Counted from the stretch's first letter, positions 46,218 to 54,966 are shown. The stretch is DNA of 64,000 nucleotides from Microvirga sp. (GCA_031181145.1 JAPSLB010000015.1:1-64000); one strand, 5' to 3'. Notes: generated by a model from the letters alone, not told the origin. A program made the numbers and translations.

Positions 46218-46617
46218 CCCCCTGTGATCGACCGAGTCAATGATTCAGAGGCCACGCAGAGGGCGCTAGTGTCGTTTCGGGATGGCTGCGTTGCTCTAAT
46301 CAGAACACCCTTGGAGCCATCATAACGGCTCAAGGATTTCTTTCTTAACTCAGTCAAGCCAGGCCCCCTATGAAGTCACCTCATTGCGGCTCCCTGGAAC
46401 TGGAGCAGAATGCCTCCGCGATGAGCTGGGTGCCTGAAGGGCGGATCAGGGTCAGGCAGTGAAGTCCGTTCACTTTTCGGAATGTCTGGTTACGTGAGGA
46501 TTGCTGCCCTCGGGCTAGCGCATCCCAAGTGTGTCAGGAGAAGACCTAGCCGACCGGTCAGTACCCAGGGAAGGCGTTTACCACCAGGATGGGCCGAAAT
46601 CCTCAGCGAGGCGCATC
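46218..46617. other. Intergenic region with a short dispersed repeat
   Basis: Divergent promoter region between the M20 hydrolase gene and the HtrA-like gene. It contains a copy of a short repeat at 46449-46474 (GGGTCAGGCAGTGAA followed by a TTCACT arm) also found at 51288. No coding sequence. Confidence 0.45.
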
Positions 46618-47544
46618 ATGGCAATCCCATCATCGAGCCCCTCCTCCCTTGACGCCATTTCAGATCGCGTCGCCGAGCTCTGCGACGGAATCGCGCCGAG
46701 ACTCGTGACCATCCATGGCCCTCGACACAGGTCCTCGACAGGCATCATCTGGCGTCCCGGACTTGTCCTCACCGCAGACGAAGCCTTGGAAGCGGATGAG
46801 GACATTCTGATCACCCGCCCGGACGGAAACCAGGTCTCCGCGAGCCTCGTCGGTCGTGATCCAAGCACAGACACCGCCCTCCTGCGGACCGAGGAGCAGC
46901 CCATCGCCGATATTCCCTTTGCAGACACCTCCAGGCTCCGCGTCGGACACCTTGTACTTGCGGCCGGCCGCCAATCTGAGGGGGTATGCGCCGCGCTTGG
47001 CATCGTGGCTCTTGCAGGTGGGCCCTGGAGGAGCCTGCGCGGCGGCCATATCGATCGAAGACTCCATCTGGACCTGAAGCTCGATGTCCGGTCGGAAGGA
47101 GGAGCCGCTCTCGACATCGAGGGAAAGCTTGTCGGGATGGCAGTGCTGGGTCCCCGGGGACGCGTTCTTGTCATCCCGTCCGAGACGATCGGACGCGTGG
47201 CACAGCAATTGCTCGCCCATGGCCGGATCGCCCGCGGCTATCTCGGCCTCGGCCTCCAGCCTGTGCGGATCGATCAAACCGTTGCCGACGCGGCCGGGCT
47301 CGCGGAACCCAAGGGGCTTATCGTCATCAGTGTTGATCCTAACGGCCCCGGGCAGAGAGCCGGGATCAAGCAAGGCGATATTCTCATCCGATGGCAGACC
47401 GCCCCCCTGCATTCGATCCGCCGCGTTTACACCCTCCTTGGGCCTGAGAGCGTCGGCCGATCCATCGCTCTCGGAATGTTGCGAGCCGGGAAGCAAATAT
47501 CTCTTACGGTGGAGATCGCGGAGCGTTCGAAACCTCAAGGGTGA
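46618..47544 (+). CDS. HtrA/DegP-like protein with inactive protease site and PDZ domain
   Basis: 308 residues with the trypsin-like plus PDZ layout of HtrA proteins but no signal peptide. The expected catalytic His position (TNAHVV in active enzymes) reads TADEAL, and the Ser position (GNSGG) reads RSEGGAA. The Asp motif GRDPSTDTALLR is kept. It therefore cannot cleave by the usual mechanism, while the PDZ domain (RGYLGLGLQPVRI, PGQRAGIKQGDILI) looks intact. Likely a regulatory or binding paralogue. The ATG at 46618 is chosen. Immediately upstream of a LuxR-type gene. Confidence 0.8.
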   Translation: MAIPSSSPSSLDAISDRVAELCDGIAPRLVTIHGPRHRSSTGIIWRPGLVLTADEALEADEDILITRPDGNQVSASLVGRDPSTDTALLRTEEQPIADIPFADTSRLRVGHLVLAAGRQSEGVCAALGIVALAGGPWRSLRGGHIDRRLHLDLKLDVRSEGGAALDIEGKLVGMAVLGPRGRVLVIPSETIGRVAQQLLAHGRIARGYLGLGLQPVRIDQTVADAAGLAEPKGLIVISVDPNGPGQRAGIKQGDILIRWQTAPLHSIRRVYTLLGPESVGRSIALGMLRAGKQISLTVEIAERSKPQG

Positions 47545-47548
47545 AGCC

Positions 47549-48112
47549 GTGCAACGCGTGGCGATCCAGATTGATGACCCGGACCTGCTCGACCAGGTCA
47601 GCACGATACTGGCCGGTGAGCAGGATAAGGTTGTTCTGGATCCGAGGGAACCCGATGTGGTGATCGCCGATCACCTGCCTGTTTGCGAAGGGGTGCCCAT
47701 CATCGTTCTCGGGAGGCTCTCGAACGCGCTTGAGGTCCTGAAGTCGGGAGCCAGCGGAGTGCTGCCCCCTGACGCCACCCTCTCGGATCTGCTGCTGGCC
47801 ATCGATGCCGTAGCCCACGGCTTTGCGATCCTGCGGCGCAACGTCTTCTATCCGGAATGGTCCGACAGCACGCTGTCCCCCGTTCCGATCAAGCCCTCTG
47901 CCCCCAGGCCGGATCACATTCTCACATCGCGGGAACTCGAGGTTTTGCGGTTACTGGCAGAGGGGGCCTCCAACAAGCTGATTGCCCGAAGGCTCGGGAT
48001 TTCGTTCCACACGGCCAAGTTTCATGTGGCTTCCATCGCGGCAAAGCTCGACGCCACGGGCAGAACGGATGCGGTTGCGCAAGCCGTGCGCCTCGGGCTC
48101 ATCATGTTGTGA
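47549..48112 (+). CDS. LuxR/NarL-type response regulator with a short receiver
   Basis: 187 residues from a GTG at 47549, four bases after the HtrA-like stop. The C-terminal part is a textbook NarL-type helix-turn-helix (LTSRELEVLRLLAEGASNKL, then GISFHTAKFHVASIAAKL). The N-terminal 100 residues resemble a compact receiver (VVIADHLP; GASGVLPPDATL), with the family's late Lys replaced by Pro. Phosphorylation is uncertain. No kinase gene is adjacent. Coupling to the HtrA-like gene suggests it reacts to protein-quality or envelope signals. Confidence 0.8.
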   Translation: MQRVAIQIDDPDLLDQVSTILAGEQDKVVLDPREPDVVIADHLPVCEGVPIIVLGRLSNALEVLKSGASGVLPPDATLSDLLLAIDAVAHGFAILRRNVFYPEWSDSTLSPVPIKPSAPRPDHILTSRELEVLRLLAEGASNKLIARRLGISFHTAKFHVASIAAKLDATGRTDAVAQAVRLGLIML

Positions 48113-48196
48113 GCTTTCGGCAGACATTGCGCTGTCTTGGCCCGGGACCGCACCGTCATCATATACCCTGGAAAGATATAATCATCGGATCCCGCC

Positions 48197-49201
48197 ATGC
48201 TCGACCGCACCCCAATCGATCTTCTTCATGCCGATCACGCGCCTCCGGAGCAGCAGCGGCCTTCGCCTGCGCACGACGACGCCCTGCTCGACGCCTATTC
48301 GCATGCGGTCACGAGCGTCGTGGACCGCATCGGCCCTGCCGTCGTCCGGGTCGAGCCCCAAGGACCGGACCGTATGGCCGGAATGGGCTCTGGCGTCATC
48401 ATCTCGCCGGACGGTCTCCTGCTCACCAACAGCATGTCATGCAAGGAGCACGGGAAGCGAAGTTGACCGGCCCCAATGGGCACTCAATCCATGCGCGAGT
48501 GATCGGCGACGATCCCGACACGGACCTTGCCCTGTTGCGGGCCGATAGCGACAGGCTGCCGTTCGCCCCCCCTCGGCGATTCCAAGCTTCTGAAACGCGG
48601 CCAGATCGCCATTGCCATCGGCAACCCGCTCGGGTTCGAGTCGACGGTCACAGCCGGAGTGGTTTCGGCCCTCGGACGGAGCCTGCGTGCGAAGTCGGGG
48701 CGGCTCATCGACGATGTGATTCAGACGGATGCGGCCCTGAACCCCGGCAACTCCGGGGGCCCGCTCGTTGCGACCTCCGGGGACGTCATCGGGATCAACA
48801 CGGCCGTTGTCATGGGCGCGCAGGGCATCTGCTTTGCGGTGGCCAGCAATACAGCGAGCTTCGTCGTAACGGAGCTGATCCGTCACGGACGCGTCCGGCG
48901 AGCCTCGATCGGCATTGCGGGCCAAACCGTACCACTTCCACGGCGTGTCGCTTACGCGGCCGGGCTGTCTCTCAACTCCGGGGTCGTGATCGCGGCCGTC
49001 GAGTCCGACAGTCCCGCAGCTCGGGCGGACCTCGAGCAGGGCGATGTCATCCTCGCCCTCAATGGCGAGTCTGTCGGGGGCATCGACGATCTCGTGCGGC
49101 TCCTGAACGGCGACCGCATTGGGCAGCTCGTGACGCTGACGGTTCTCCGACGCGGCGAGATGCACACCCTGCCGGTCACTCCCGTGGAGCGCAAACGCTG
49201 A
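48197..49201 (+). pseudogene. HtrA/DegP-like serine protease with two compensating frameshifts
   Basis: The translation matches an HtrA-type protease if two indels are corrected. A base is missing after 48433, where AGC-CAT (Ser-His) is expected. A run of seven C at 48566-48572 has one C too many. In the intervening frame the sequence QGAREAKLTGPNGH and DDPDTDLALLR is intact. With correction the triad His, Asp, and Ser (NPGNSGGPL) is complete, followed by a PDZ domain. As read, translation stops at 48464-48466. No signal peptide is evident, so a cytosolic location is likely. Either a real recent loss or a sequencing/assembly error. Confidence 0.78.
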
Positions 49202-49428
49202 ACGGGTGCCAAGAGGTTGATCGGCGAAGCGAGGAAGCTGACCGGACGGATTCTGAGATACGACCACGGTGGCAAGACAGGCTGATCGGCCGACGGGAAC
49301 GGCGCGTGGGCGCGTTTCTGTTGCGAGGCTCGATGTGGACCTCAACTGATGCAGGAGGGTGACGATCACCGCGTCCACATCGAGGATCTCACTCATTGGA
49401 ACGGTCAGCTCGACCGGTGTATTGCGCT

Positions 49429-49502
49429 GAGCGCATCGTGCGGAAAAGTGGCCCCGGTTTTCGCTGACGCGGCCCTTCGGGTCCGCTCCAAACGATGCGC
49501 TC
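49429..49502. repeat. Dispersed palindromic repeat, copy 1
   Basis: Outer 11-bp inverted arms GAGCGCATCGT / ACGATGCGCTC enclose a core CTGACGCGGCCCTTCGGG that is shared with 63038-63100. The whole can fold as a hairpin. It lies in the intergenic region between the HtrA and cysteine hydrolase genes; the stretch 49202-49428 shows no gene. Confidence 0.7.
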
Positions 49503-49513
49503 ATTCAGGAAGG

Positions 49514-49561
49514 GAGCATCGGACGTGAAAAGTGCGCATCCACTTTTCACGTCCGATGCTC
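49514..49561. repeat. 21-bp perfect palindrome with short loop
   Basis: Arms at 49514-49534 and 49541-49561 are perfect reverse complements (arm core CATCGGACGTGAAAAGTG), separated by six bases. It forms a stable cruciform or mRNA hairpin. It lies 73 bp beyond the stop of the leftward cysteine hydrolase gene and may serve as terminator or as a REP-like element. Confidence 0.75.
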
Positions 49562-49634
49562 TAGCGAGCCGTGCCCGCAAACGCGGGATGAGGGTCGACG
49601 AGGAAACGCCTGCCGCTTGTGGCAAGTGATTGCG

Positions 49635-50177
49635 TCAGGAGGTCAGGTCCTCGGTCGCGACGACCTTGCCATAGGCGAAAGCCAGGGCGGACATATAGGC
49701 GGCATGGACCTGCGCGGCCGGAACCGTCTTGCCGTTGAACTCCAGGTCGCGCGTGGCGCAGGCGTCCTCGACAATGGTCGTAGCATAGCCGAGGTCGGCG
49801 GCCGCACGGCTCGTCGCATCGATGCACATGTGGCTCATCGCGCCCACGACCACGACATCCTTGATGCCTTCTTTGTCCAAAGTCTGCTTCAGCTCGGTCT
49901 CGCGGAAGGCGTTGGGATAGTTCTTGGTGATCACCAGCTCGCCCTCGGCTGGCGCGACGGCCGGGATGATCTCGACGCCTTCGGTGCCGGGCACGAAGAA
50001 CGGCACATCGGCGGGGCTCTCGTGGCGGATATGGATGACCTTGTCTCCGGCGGAGCGGGCCGCCTCGATGACCTTGGCCGCATTGGCGGCGGCCGCATCG
50101 ATCCCGACGAGGGGCAGCTTGCCCGACGGGAGGTACTCGTTCTGAAGGTCCACGACGATGATCGCGCGCTTGCTCAC
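49635..50177 (-). CDS. Isochorismatase-family cysteine hydrolase
   Basis: 180 residues starting from a GTG at 50177 with AAAGGAAAAG upstream. The catalytic elements are visible: Asp in AIIVVDLQNEYLP, Lys in LVITKNYPNAF, and Cys in GAMSHMCIDATSRAA. The family includes nicotinamidases, isochorismatases and amidases. The longer open frame to 50363 would overlap the divergent regulator and is rejected. Substrate not predictable. It is divergent from a GlxA-type regulator, which likely controls it. Confidence 0.9.
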   Translation of the reverse strand: MSKRAIIVVDLQNEYLPSGKLPLVGIDAAAANAAKVIEAARSAGDKVIHIRHESPADVPFFVPGTEGVEIIPAVAPAEGELVITKNYPNAFRETELKQTLDKEGIKDVVVVGAMSHMCIDATSRAAADLGYATTIVEDACATRDLEFNGKTVPAAQVHAAYMSALAFAYGKVVATEDLTS

Positions 50178-50241
50178 AGGGCTTTTCCTTTGTTGCCGTT
50201 GAACGTGAACCCTAGATACCGCGCCCCGTTGCACGATATAA

Positions 50242-51246
50242 TTGGCGAAAGTGACAAAGTCCGAGGCGATATTGCCAATTTCCCAAAGCGCACCGGAAAT
50301 CGGGATCATCCTGTACCCGGGCTCGCAGACGGCCTCGGTTCTGGGCATGACCGATCTTCTCACCTATGCCGAGGAACTTGCGAGAGGGAAGCAGAGCAGC
50401 GACCGTCCGCTCCTGCGGGTCAGCCATTGGGAATGGCAGGACGGAGCCGGGGAGCCGGTTCGAGCCTTCGACACCGCCCCAGGGACTGCAGGAAACCCGT
50501 CCATCCTCGTCATTCCGCCCGGTCTAGGTCAGCCACTGTCCCGGGAGATGGCGGCGCAGTGGGCTGAATGGCTTAAGGGCCGGCATGCGCAGGGCACCTC
50601 CCTCGCATCCATCTGCAAGGGTGCCTTCCTGCTCGGCGAAACCGGGCTGATCACCGGCAGGACGGTGACGACGCATTGGTCGTACGAAGAACAACTCCTG
50701 TCGCGGTTTCCTAGCGCCAAGGTCGACACGGACAGGCTCATCATCGATGACGGGGACATCATCACGGCCGGAGGGCTGATGGCGTGGATCGACTTGAGCC
50801 TGAAGCTCGTCGACAGGTTCCTCGGACCAACGATCATGGTCGAGACCGCTCGCACGTTCCTGGTTGACCCGCCCGGCCGGGAGCAAAGCTACTACAGCGC
50901 CTTCGCGCCGAAGCTCAATCACGGCGATGCCGCCATCCTGAAGGTCCAGCACTGGCTCCAGGCGACCGAAGGCAAGGAGACAAACTTGGCCGTCCTTGCC
51001 GCCCAAGCAGGGCTAGAGCACCGCACGTTCATCCGGCGCTTCCAGAAGGCGACGGGGCTGACGACCAGCGCGTACATCCAGCGCCTCCGCGTCGGAAAGG
51101 CGCGTGAGCTGCTGCAGTTCACGAAGTCACCCGTGGAAAGGATAGCCTGGGACGTTGGCTATACGGACCCGAGCGCGTTCCGGAAAGTCTTTGGCCGGAT
51201 CGTCGGCCTAACACCCCAGGAATATCGTCAACGCTTCGGCGTCTGA
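50242..51246 (+). CDS. GlxA-family AraC-type transcriptional regulator
   Basis: 334 residues: an N-terminal DJ-1/PfpI-like domain (IGIILYPGSQTASVLGMTDL, ASICKGAFLLGETGLI with a Cys at the elbow position) and a C-terminal AraC helix-turn-helix pair (LEHRTFIRRFQKATGL, VERIAWDVGYTDPSAFRKVF). The start is a TTG at 50242 or a GTG at 50251; neither has a strong site. Divergent from the cysteine hydrolase with a 64-bp gap, implying shared control. Confidence 0.9.
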   Translation: MAKVTKSEAILPISQSAPEIGIILYPGSQTASVLGMTDLLTYAEELARGKQSSDRPLLRVSHWEWQDGAGEPVRAFDTAPGTAGNPSILVIPPGLGQPLSREMAAQWAEWLKGRHAQGTSLASICKGAFLLGETGLITGRTVTTHWSYEEQLLSRFPSAKVDTDRLIIDDGDIITAGGLMAWIDLSLKLVDRFLGPTIMVETARTFLVDPPGREQSYYSAFAPKLNHGDAAILKVQHWLQATEGKETNLAVLAAQAGLEHRTFIRRFQKATGLTTSAYIQRLRVGKARELLQFTKSPVERIAWDVGYTDPSAFRKVFGRIVGLTPQEYRQRFGV

Positions 51247-51286
51247 CGATCTCCGATCCTGACGTCATTCATCGGAAAGTCGGCGT

Positions 51287-51313
51287 GGGGTCAGGCAGTG
51301 AAATTCGCTCACT
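51287..51313. repeat. Short dispersed repeat, copy 2
   Basis: GGGTCAGGCAGTGAA followed by ATTCGCTCACT matches the copy at 46449-46474 with a few differences, including the small inverted arms CAGTGA / TCACTG. The surrounding 51247-51653 shows no other feature or gene. Confidence 0.45.
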
Positions 51314-51653
51314 GACAAGAAGGTCCGATGTTCCTGTCCAAAGCGGAAGTTCGGCCTACGTCCGAGATGTGCCGTTTGCAGGCCTTAGCATTGGTTGGAA
51401 TCGTGCCGACCCGGCATATCCCGCGGAATCGATGGATTGGATCAATGACCGCCCGCGGGTCAGATATACAACGCGAGTGCCTTGACGTGCATCAGGATGG
51501 TGGCGATCAGGCCGATCGGACCGGCCTTGAAGCATGGCAAGCTCCGCGCAGCAAAGGCCCGAGCTTGCCAATCAAGCCGTGTAACGGCAATCTCAGCTCA
51601 GCAAGAGGTTCAGCGGGTGTATGCCGGAGTATGTTCTCGTCGGGCAATAGGAC

Positions 51654-52382
51654 ATGGAAAGCGGCCAAATCATGATTATGAACGGTGGGAGTGCCGATGC
51701 CGGCGGGACAGACGAGGGATCTTCGCCCGGGCATCGGGCGGGGCTTCTCAGCCGCCGGTCGTTTCTGGTCGGCTCGACCGTCGGTGTCGGCGCGCTGGGG
51801 CTGGCCGGTTGCGTGACCTCCGACGGCATGAGCGTCGCCGAAGCGGCGAGGGTCTACGGGCCGGTGACCGATGAGAAATTCCCGATCCCGGCGGTCGATG
51901 TCAGCAAGGTCGACCCGAAATACTATCGCCGGACGGTTCGCTACGACACCAAAGAGGCGCCCGGTACGATTATCGTCGACCCCGGCAATTACTACGTCTA
52001 CCGCGTCGAGGACGACGGAACCGCCACCCGCTATGGTGCCAATGTCGGCCGCGACGGTTTCCGGTGGAGCGGTGACGCTTATGTTGGGCGCAAGGCCGAA
52101 TGGCCGACCTGGACCCCGCCCAAGGAGATGATCCGGCGCCAGCCCGAGGCGGCCAAATGGGCCCGCGGCATGCCCGGTGGCCTCGACAATCCGCTCGGCG
52201 CCCGCACGCTTTATCTCTACCAGAACGGCACTTACACGCTCTACACGATCTACGCCAGCCTCGACGCCGAATCGATCGGCACAGGCATCACAAGCGGCTG
52301 CGTCGGCCTCCTCACTCAGGACATGATGCACCTGTACTCACGCACGCCGGTCAAGACGAAGGTGGTCGTCCTGCCTGCATAG
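51654..52382 (+). CDS. L,D-transpeptidase (YkuD)-like lipoprotein
   Basis: 242 residues. A twin-Arg and lipobox signal (LLSRRSFLVGSTVGVGALGL, then AGC with Cys 53) suggests an outer- or inner-membrane lipoprotein. The C-terminal half is a YkuD domain (TIIVDPGNYYVYRVEDDGTA; NPLGARTLYLYQNGTYTLYT). The active-site Cys is kept (ITSGCVGLLTQDMM), but the usual upstream HGT reads YAS and the Arg after Cys is Gly. If it acts on peptidoglycan it does so with an altered site. Confidence 0.82.
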   Translation: MESGQIMIMNGGSADAGGTDEGSSPGHRAGLLSRRSFLVGSTVGVGALGLAGCVTSDGMSVAEAARVYGPVTDEKFPIPAVDVSKVDPKYYRRTVRYDTKEAPGTIIVDPGNYYVYRVEDDGTATRYGANVGRDGFRWSGDAYVGRKAEWPTWTPPKEMIRRQPEAAKWARGMPGGLDNPLGARTLYLYQNGTYTLYTIYASLDAESIGTGITSGCVGLLTQDMMHLYSRTPVKTKVVVLPA

Positions 52383-52554
52383 CAACGGCGCCAACTCCGG
52401 TCCAGGCGCTGCCGGTGCAGGCAGCGCAAACAATAGGCCAGTTCTTGGAGTTTGAGCGATTGCGCGGGTAAAGGCGCCGGCCTCGGCGTAATTCAGAACC
52501 TCAGCCATTTGCCTGAACGACAGGTTCGCCATTCGGCAGCAAACGCCAGCACCC

Positions 52555-53016
52555 CTATGTAGGATCCAGGAGCCGTGGTCCCGACCCTTGCTCCGAGAGC
52601 TCGTCGAACGGATTGCGCAGCGGACATGCCGCTGTCGAGAGACACCCGCAGCCGATGCAGTCGTTGAGCTGGTCGCGTAGCCTTGTGAGACGGGCGATGC
52701 GCGCGTCCAGGTCTGCCTTCCACCGGGCCGAGAGCCGGCTCCAGTCCGCCGCCGTGGGGGTACGCCCCTGAGGAAGGGTCGACAGCGCCTCGCGGATTTC
52801 GGCCAGCGGAATGCCCGTGCGCTGCGCCACCTTGATGATCGCCACACGCCGCAGCACTTCGCGAGGATAGCGCCGTTGATTGCCCTGGTTGCGGGTGCTG
52901 CGGATCAGTCCCTTGGCCTCGTAGAAGTGGAGGGTGGACACGGCCACCCCACTCCGGGCCGCGACCTCGCCCACAGTGAGTTCTCGATGGAACGTCTCTG
53001 GTGTCACCCTGCCCAT
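52555..53016 (-). CDS. soxR: Redox-sensitive MerR-type activator SoxR
   Basis: 153 residues, MerR winged helix ([20 protein letters not shown]) with the [2Fe-2S] ligand set [12 protein letters not shown] near residue 121, exactly the SoxR pattern. SoxR activates its targets when its cluster is oxidised by redox-cycling compounds. Divergent from an FMN reductase gene; a consensus SoxR box lies between them. The region 52383-52554 on its left has no supported gene. Confidence 0.95.
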   Translation of the reverse strand: MGRVTPETFHRELTVGEVAARSGVAVSTLHFYEAKGLIRSTRNQGNQRRYPREVLRRVAIIKVAQRTGIPLAEIREALSTLPQGRTPTAADWSRLSARWKADLDARIARLTRLRDQLNDCIGCGCLSTAACPLRNPFDELSEQGSGPRLLDPT

Positions 53017-53028
53017 GAAAAGCCCCTT

Positions 53029-53050
53029 GACCTCAACTTTACTTGAGGTC
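53029..53050 (+). promoter_or_regulatory. SoxR box
   Basis: GACCTCAA-N6-TTGAGGTC, matching the SoxR consensus CCTCAAG-T-T-ACTTGAGG. A TTGACC at 53027-53032 overlaps its left arm and can serve as -35; a weak -10 (TAGCAC, about 53052) lies at the long 19-bp spacing typical of SoxR/MerR promoters. It would drive the rightward FMN reductase-MFS operon. Confidence 0.88.
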
Positions 53051-53095
53051 GTAGCACTGGATCTCCGTCACTGGCAAGCATGGAGACCCGAACAC

Positions 53096-53674
53096 ATGAA
53101 CGATCCGATCAAGCTGGCCCTGATCTATGGCAGCACGCGCGAAGGCCGCTTCTGCGACAAGGTCGCAACCTGGGCCGCCAACGAGCTTTGGAGCCGGAAC
53201 GACTTCAGACTCGACCTGATTGACCCAGCCGAGCTGGATCTGCCTCCCCATCACGGGCAGGGGGGCGACAAGGCCCTTGGGGAGCTCAGGGAACGGCTTG
53301 GCAATGCCGATGCCTTCATCGTCGTCACGCCTGAGTACAACCACGGCTATCCGGCCGCGCTCAAGTTCCTGATCGACTCCGCCCATCGCGAGTGGCAGGC
53401 CAAGCCCGTGGCCTTCGTATCCTACGGGGGGATCTCCGGTGGCCTGCGCGCGGTCGAGCAGTTGCGCCTGGTCTTCGCCGAACTCCATGCTGTCACGATC
53501 CGGGACTGCGTGAGCTTCGCCAATCCTTGGCACCGCTTCGACGCCGACGGCCGGCTGATCGACGCTGCCGACGCCCGCAAGGCGATGGCCACCATGGCGT
53601 CGCGCCTGCGCTGGTGGGCTTTCGTTCTGCGCGAGGCGCGCCAGGCTGCTCCGTACGGCGAGGTGGCGGCATGA
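53096..53674 (+). CDS. NADPH-dependent FMN reductase family protein
   Basis: 192 residues of the flavodoxin-like NADPH_red/ArsH-type fold: LALIYGSTREGRFCDKVATW binds FMN phosphate, TPEYNHGYPAALKFLID and FVSYGGISGGLRAVEQLRL complete the site. Likely reduces quinones or redox dyes. The ATG at 53096 is chosen; the open frame to 52934 would overlap soxR. First gene under the SoxR box; its stop overlaps the MFS start. Confidence 0.92.
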   Translation: MNDPIKLALIYGSTREGRFCDKVATWAANELWSRNDFRLDLIDPAELDLPPHHGQGGDKALGELRERLGNADAFIVVTPEYNHGYPAALKFLIDSAHREWQAKPVAFVSYGGISGGLRAVEQLRLVFAELHAVTIRDCVSFANPWHRFDADGRLIDAADARKAMATMASRLRWWAFVLREARQAAPYGEVAA

Positions 53675-54966
53675 GATTTCTGAATCCCTCCAGGCAGGCG
53701 CACTCCGCCGCTCGCACCGCATCGGTTGACATCCCCGATATGGGGTATCGTCCCCATTCGATTGGATCCGCGGTCACGCTGCTGTTCGTAAGCGCTCTCA
53801 CGATCATGGCCGCGACGGCGATCTCGCCGGGGCTTCCTGCCATCGAGGCCGCGTTCGCGGGCAGGGAGAACGCGGCCTTGCTGACGCGGCTCCTGATCAC
53901 CATGCCGGCTCTCGTCATCGCCTGCGTGGCCCCCATGGCCGGCAGCCTCACGGACCGCTTCGGACGTTGGCGGGTCCTGGTCGGCGCCGTTCTCCTTTAT
54001 GGCTTCGCCGGCATGTCCGGTCTTGTCCTCGACACGTTGCACGGGCTGCTCTTCGGACGAGCCCTGCTGGGGGCGGCAGTGGCCGGGATCATGACGGCCA
54101 CGACGGCTCTCATCGGGGATCTTTACTCCGGGTCGGGGCGCGATCGCTTCATGGGTTTGCAGACGGCTTTTACGGGTGTGGGAGGCCTGGTGTTCATGAC
54201 CGCCGGAGGCCTCCTGTCCGAAGCGGGCTGGCGGGCCCCCTTCGCGATCTACGGACTTGCCTTCGTCGTGTTTCCTGCCGTCGTGGTCTACCTTGCCGAA
54301 CCGAGGCGCACGGGCCAGATGATGACGGCGGAGCCGACAGGAGCGTTCCCCTGGCTGGCGATTGCGGCTCTGTTTTTCGCAGCGGCCTTCAACAGCCTGA
54401 TCTTCTATCTCATCCCCACTCAACTCCCTTTCCATCTTCACGCTCTCGGGGTCACCTCGCCCAGCGTTGCGGGGATGACGCTCGGCGTGTTCAATCTGGC
54501 GATCGCGGTTGCCTCACTGGGCTATGGGTATCTCCGGGCCCGGATCGGGATCCTCGGAGGGCTCGGTCTCGGCTTCGGTCTCATGGCCGCAGGCTACGGC
54601 ATCATTGCGGCCGCGGCGTCCCATGCCTTTGTCCTGACTGGACTGGTCGCCACGGGTGCGGGCATGGGCTGCATCATGCCGGGCCTCATGGCGGGAGCCA
54701 TGACGCTTGCACCACCGTCGGTACGCGGACGGGTCGCCGGCGGACTGACGGCCAGCATCTTTCTGGGGCAGTTCCTGTCCCCGCTGGCCAGCCAGCCATG
54801 GGTCGGTTGGTTCGGCTATGGCGCGGCCTTCCGTGACATGGGCCTTCTCCTCGCGCTCGCATCGCTTCTGGCAGTCCTCTTGGCCGTGAGGACGCGCATT
54901 CTCCCTCGGCGAACGGACGAACGATCCATCGGCACTCAGGACCTGTACCGGAGTCTAAAAAAGTGA
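53671..54966 (+). CDS. MFS-type efflux transporter
   Basis: 431 residues with twelve predicted helices and the MFS signature between helices 2 and 3 (GSLTDRFGRWRVLVGAVLLY). The layout matches drug/proton antiporters. It starts in a four-base overlap with the reductase gene. Under SoxR control, it probably exports redox-active or toxic compounds. The frame is open from 53392, overlapping the reductase gene, and is not coding there. Confidence 0.9.
   Translation: MRFLNPSRQAHSAARTASVDIPDMGYRPHSIGSAVTLLFVSALTIMAATAISPGLPAIEAAFAGRENAALLTRLLITMPALVIACVAPMAGSLTDRFGRWRVLVGAVLLYGFAGMSGLVLDTLHGLLFGRALLGAAVAGIMTATTALIGDLYSGSGRDRFMGLQTAFTGVGGLVFMTAGGLLSEAGWRAPFAIYGLAFVVFPAVVVYLAEPRRTGQMMTAEPTGAFPWLAIAALFFAAAFNSLIFYLIPTQLPFHLHALGVTSPSVAGMTLGVFNLAIAVASLGYGYLRARIGILGGLGLGFGLMAAGYGIIAAAASHAFVLTGLVATGAGMGCIMPGLMAGAMTLAPPSVRGRVAGGLTASIFLGQFLSPLASQPWVGWFGYGAAFRDMGLLLALASLLAVLLAVRTRILPRRTDERSIGTQDLYRSLKK

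Noticed and set aside
47857..49362. 501-codon rightward open frame
   Set aside because: Arg/His-rich out-of-frame reading of the LuxR and HtrA genes; only the short part between the two frameshifts is genuine HtrA sequence.
51507..52331. 274-codon leftward open frame
   Set aside because: Antisense to the L,D-transpeptidase-like gene, which has a signal peptide and domain match.
53422..54441. 339-codon leftward open frame
   Set aside because: Antisense to the FMN reductase and MFS genes; no recognisable domain.
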